Assembly (NCBI GenBank): GCA_964600645.1 | Contig: CAZRJL010000008.1 | Span: 1-23,283, forward strand | Direction of reading: 5' to 3' | DNA from: UBA12151 sp964600645 | Lineage (GTDB): Bacteria; Patescibacteriota; Minisyncoccia; Moranbacterales; UBA9337 | DNA length: 23,283 bases | Part shown: one piece after another, positions 20,879-23,283 of the stretch | How the letters are laid out: every line of letters starts with the position of its first letter | Position numbering within the stretch: the stretch's first letter is position 1 | The notes under the pieces: model-generated | Seen by the model: the letters and a program-made list of their open reading frames with translations, nothing else | What the model was told of the DNA's origin: nothing | Database searches by the model: none | Program-made: the position numbers and the translations under genes

Positions 20879-22135
20879 ATGACACAAATAAAAAAAGTAT
20901 GGGCGCGGGAGATTTTGGATTCTCGGGGGAATCCGACGGTGGAGGTTGAGTTGGAATTGGAAAACGGAATCAAATCCGTGGCGGCGGTTCCGTCGGGCGC
21001 GTCAACTGGATCGCACGAGGCATTGGAACTTCGCGATGGCGACAAGAAAAGATATGGCGGAAAAGGAGTTCTTGGGGCGGTGGAAAATGTGAACAAGGAA
21101 ATTGCTAAAGCAGTAATCGGAATGGAAGTATCCGAGCAGGAAAAAATCGACCGCAAAATGATTGAACTGGACGGAACGGAAAACAAGTTGCGCTTGGGAG
21201 CTAATGCGATTTTGGGAGTTTCTTTGGCGGTTTGTCGAGCGGCGGCGTTGAATAGAAAAAAAGAAATTTTTGAATATATTTCCGAGACGTTTAATTTTTC
21301 CGCGAGTAAAAAGATGCCGTTTCCGATGTTTAATATTCTCAATGGCGGACAACATAGCGATTCCGGACTTTGCATTCAGGAATTCAAATTGGTGCCTAGT
21401 GGAATTGAAAAATATTCCGAGCAACTTCGAGCGGGAAGTGAAATATTTCAAACTTTGAAAAACAAGTTGGCGGAAAAAAAATATAGCATCGGAGTGGGGG
21501 ATGAAGGTGGTTTTGCTCCGCGCCTCAAGAGTAATGCTCAGGCGTTGGAATTGATCAATGAGGCGATAAAAGAAGCCGGATATGAAGGCGGAAAACAGGC
21601 AAATATCGGTTTGGATGTGGCAGCAAATTCTTTTTTTGATGAAAAAGCGGGAAAATATATTTTACAACCGGAAAACAAAAGTCTCAGCAAAGAAGAATTG
21701 ATTGCTTTATACGCGGATTGGATTGGGAAGTATAATATTATTTCCATTGAAGACGGATTGGGCGAGGATGATTGGAAGGGCTGGGCCAAGATGAATGAAA
21801 AAATGGGAGGCAAAATAATGTTAATTGGAGATGATTTGTTAGTGACAAATGTCAAAAGACTGCAAACGGCGATTGTCGAAAAAGCTTGCAATAGCGTTCT
21901 TATTAAGGTGAATCAAATCGGAACGCTCACGGAAACCATCGAGTGCATCAAGCTCGCCAAAGCCAATGGAATGAAAACGGTCATTTCCCACCGCAGTGGA
22001 GAAACAACGGATGATTTTATTGCTGATTTGGCAGTAGGAGCGGACGCGGACTACATTAAAACCGGCTCGCTTTCCAGAGGAGAAAGAATTTGCAAATATA
22101 ACCGATTGCTGAAAATCGAAGAAATGATAAAATAG
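20879..22135 (+). CDS. eno: Enolase
   Basis: Enolase converts 2-phosphoglycerate to phosphoenolpyruvate. The 418-aa protein has family features throughout: AREILDSRGNPTVEVEL and SGASTGSHEALELRDGDKKRYGGKGV (N-terminal domain), GANAILGVSLAVCRAAA, NILNGGQHSD, QEFKLVPSG, VGDEGGFAPRL, ISIEDGLGEDDWKGW, IGDDLLVTN, IKVNQIGTLTET and the terminal VISHRSGETTDDFIADLAVG. One variation is NGGQHSDSG in place of the common NGGAHADNN loop. Length is close to the usual 430. ATG 20879 has no Shine-Dalgarno. It follows its own extended -10 promoter. Confidence 0.97.
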   Translation: MTQIKKVWAREILDSRGNPTVEVELELENGIKSVAAVPSGASTGSHEALELRDGDKKRYGGKGVLGAVENVNKEIAKAVIGMEVSEQEKIDRKMIELDGTENKLRLGANAILGVSLAVCRAAALNRKKEIFEYISETFNFSASKKMPFPMFNILNGGQHSDSGLCIQEFKLVPSGIEKYSEQLRAGSEIFQTLKNKLAEKKYSIGVGDEGGFAPRLKSNAQALELINEAIKEAGYEGGKQANIGLDVAANSFFDEKAGKYILQPENKSLSKEELIALYADWIGKYNIISIEDGLGEDDWKGWAKMNEKMGGKIMLIGDDLLVTNVKRLQTAIVEKACNSVLIKVNQIGTLTETIECIKLAKANGMKTVISHRSGETTDDFIADLAVGADADYIKTGSLSRGERICKYNRLLKIEEMIK

Positions 22136-22383
22136 AAGTAAATCAGCTAATTTTTCAGAAAATGATGAATGCTGAGGTTTTGTTTGCATAACATACAAAA
22201 TCCTGTTATTAAAAAATAAAAAGTTAAGATAAAAACTAGCTATCTAAAACCTCGCTCTCATCCAAAGGCGCCTACCCGCCTATGGAGGGGCAGGCGCTCT
22301 ATTTTGCAAAACGTGCGGCGGACATGCAAAAAGCGAAGCGATACATCGCAAAACATCGTCTAACTAACTATATCCCCCTAAAG

Positions 22384-22416
22384 CATCCTAATTATTTGAT
22401 AAGTGGATGTTTTTTT
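22384..22416 (+). terminator. Candidate terminator upstream of gpmI
   Basis: CATCC (22384-22388) pairs with GGATG (22405-22409), with inner TTAT/ATAA pairing and a run of seven T after it. It would end the eno transcript. Confidence 0.5.
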
Positions 22417-22444
22417 GTGTAGCAAAAGACATATAGATATCTTG

Positions 22445-22453
22445 TGGTATAAT
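22445..22453 (+). promoter_or_regulatory. Extended -10 promoter of gpmI
   Basis: TG-G-TATAAT (22445-22453). The ATG at 22460 is only 6 bases from the -10, so the transcript would begin at or next to the start codon (leaderless). Confidence 0.6.
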
Positions 22454-22459
22454 TGTATT

Positions 22460-23283
22460 ATGATGAATTTTTTGAAAAAAATTATTGGGAAGAAAAAAGC
22501 TCCGACGGTTTTGATTATTTTGGATGGGTGGGGGATTGCTCCGCCTTCTGAGGGCAATGCCGTTTCATTGGCGAAGACTCCTTTTTTAAATGAGGCTTTC
22601 AAAAAATATCCTTTCACGACTCTGGAAGCCTCCGGCAAAGACGTCGGATTGGATGACAATCAAATGAGCGGATCGGAAGCCGGACATATGAATATCGGTG
22701 CTGGCAGGATTGTCGCGCAAGATTCTCATTTTATTAGCGAGAGTATTAAAAACGGATCTTTTTTTCAAAATTCGGTTTTAGTGGGCGCAGTGAGGCATAC
22801 AAAAATAAACAAAGGAAATTTCCATATTATGGGGCTAATGAGCGATGTTGACAGTCCACATAGCAATCCGGAGCATTTTCGCGCGTTGTTGCAACTGGCA
22901 AAAAGAAATGAAATAAGCGAAGTATATTGCCATTTGTTTACCGACGGCAGAGATTCTTATCCAAAAAGTGCGCTGGATCAACTGAAAAATTTTCAAGAGA
23001 TTATTCGTCAAGAAGGAATTGGAAAAATAGCGACAATCTCCGGAAGATTCTATGCAATGGATCGAGCGAAAAATTGGAAGCGCCTTGTACTCGCCTATGA
23101 TGCGATTGTTTTTTCGCGCGGTCAAAAAGCAAACAGCCCGGAAGAAGCAATTGAGAATGCGTACAAGAATAATTTGACGGACGAATATATTTTGCCTACC
23201 GTTATTGTCGAAAAGGGAGCGCCTGTTATGCCATTGCGAAAAAATGACAGCATGGTTTTTTATAACTTGCGATCCGATCGGGC
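22460..23283 (+). CDS. gpmI: 2,3-bisphosphoglycerate-independent phosphoglycerate mutase, 5' part (3' end outside window)
   Basis: The frame is open from ATG 22460 to the end of the window, 274 codons. The start reads KAPTVLIILDGWGIAPPSEGNAVSLAKTPF, followed by the catalytic-Ser motif SGSEAGHMNIGAGRI (relatives have GNSEVGHLNIGAGR). Then come MGLMSDVDSPHSNPEHFRAL (relatives have GLLSDGGVHSH), HLFTDGRDSYPKSAL, SGRFYAMDRAKNWKR, and a region with PTVIVEKGAPV and FYNLRSDR. The family is the alkaline-phosphatase-like iPGM that interconverts 3- and 2-phosphoglycerate, linking Pgk and Eno products. Some residues at the SDGG/VHSH site differ from the norm. It may be leaderless; a second ATG directly follows (22463). 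Confidence 0.93.
   Translation, partial: MMNFLKKIIGKKKAPTVLIILDGWGIAPPSEGNAVSLAKTPFLNEAFKKYPFTTLEASGKDVGLDDNQMSGSEAGHMNIGAGRIVAQDSHFISESIKNGSFFQNSVLVGAVRHTKINKGNFHIMGLMSDVDSPHSNPEHFRALLQLAKRNEISEVYCHLFTDGRDSYPKSALDQLKNFQEIIRQEGIGKIATISGRFYAMDRAKNWKRLVLAYDAIVFSRGQKANSPEEAIENAYKNNLTDEYILPTVIVEKGAPVMPLRKNDSMVFYNLRSDR

Larger units (their letters stand above)
22136..22459. other. Intergenic region with hairpins between eno and gpmI
   Basis: No gene is seen. It holds a GC-rich hairpin (GCGCCT 22268-22273 with AGGCGC 22292-22297, further CCC/GGG pairing inside), an 8-bp inverted repeat GAGGTTTT (22174-22181)/AAAACCTC (22246-22253) about 64 bases apart, and a terminator-like stem near 22384-22416. 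The GC-rich block (about 22262-22355) stands out from the AT-rich surroundings, like the block between the arms at 5907-6023. Confidence 0.45.

Noticed and set aside
1..23283. Recoded TGA (as in Gracilibacteria/Absconditabacteria)
   Set aside because: TGA ends several well-bounded genes (scpA, MFS, rarA, HAD, radC) at the expected place, so it is a normal stop.
1..23283. CRISPR array, tRNA, rRNA or transposase
   Set aside because: No regularly spaced repeats, no cloverleaf with a conserved T-arm word, no rRNA-like stretch and no transposase motifs were seen on either strand.

Overview
The window looks like a chromosomal segment of a Patescibacteria/CPR bacterium, possibly of the Moranbacteria type. 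This is inference from gene content: a short archaeal/eukaryote-type aspartyl-tRNA synthetase, compact housekeeping proteins, a tiny DUF378 membrane protein, many core genes without a Shine-Dalgarno sequence, and AT-rich DNA. TGA acts as a normal stop (scpA, the HAD gene, the MFS gene), so the recoded TGA of Gracilibacteria/Absconditabacteria is excluded. All supported genes lie on the + strand. I saw no tRNA, rRNA, CRISPR array or transposase.

Layout. 1-4259: the 3' end of rmuC, ispH, a single-domain response regulator, aspS and an MFS transporter, tightly packed. 4256-4478: a compact transcription unit (promoter, strong Shine-Dalgarno, 21-codon ORF, terminator) with no recognisable protein. 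4610-5871: scpA-scpB, overlapping by ATGA. 5909-6021: a long inverted repeat. 6046-8329: the peptidoglycan pair dacA-like and mraY, then a terminator. 8364-10197: rarA and an AAG-type 3-methyladenine DNA glycosylase, overlapping by GTGA. 10266-10991: a monocistronic HAD phosphatase.

11298-16551 is an AT-rich accessory island. Its core is a three-gene operon: a GATC-type (DpnM/MboI-like) adenine methyltransferase, an OLD-like ATPase-Toprim protein, and a small PD-(D/E)XK nuclease. The ATPase-Toprim gene is split by a 40-bp insertion bounded by an 11-bp direct repeat, and removing 40 bp restores one clean 585-codon frame. Next come an HTH regulator with an operator-like dyad over its own -35 box, an unknown 97-aa protein, an HPPY-type DNA methyltransferase, and a BRO-N protein that seems to have lost its middle. 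This is the most likely place for an undescribed defence or restriction system.

16570-23283: a conserved unknown protein, a DUF378 protein, radC, a Phd/YefM-like domain fused to an HsdR-N-like domain behind a perfect 30-bp palindrome, then the lower-glycolysis genes pgk, eno and gpmI (cut by the window end), with a lipoprotein gene between pgk and eno.

Many transcription units start with an extended -10 element (TG-N-TATAAT or TG-N-TAGACT), often without a good -35. Most core genes lack a Shine-Dalgarno, while a few monocistronic units (21-codon ORF, HAD, DUF378, lipoprotein) have strong ones.
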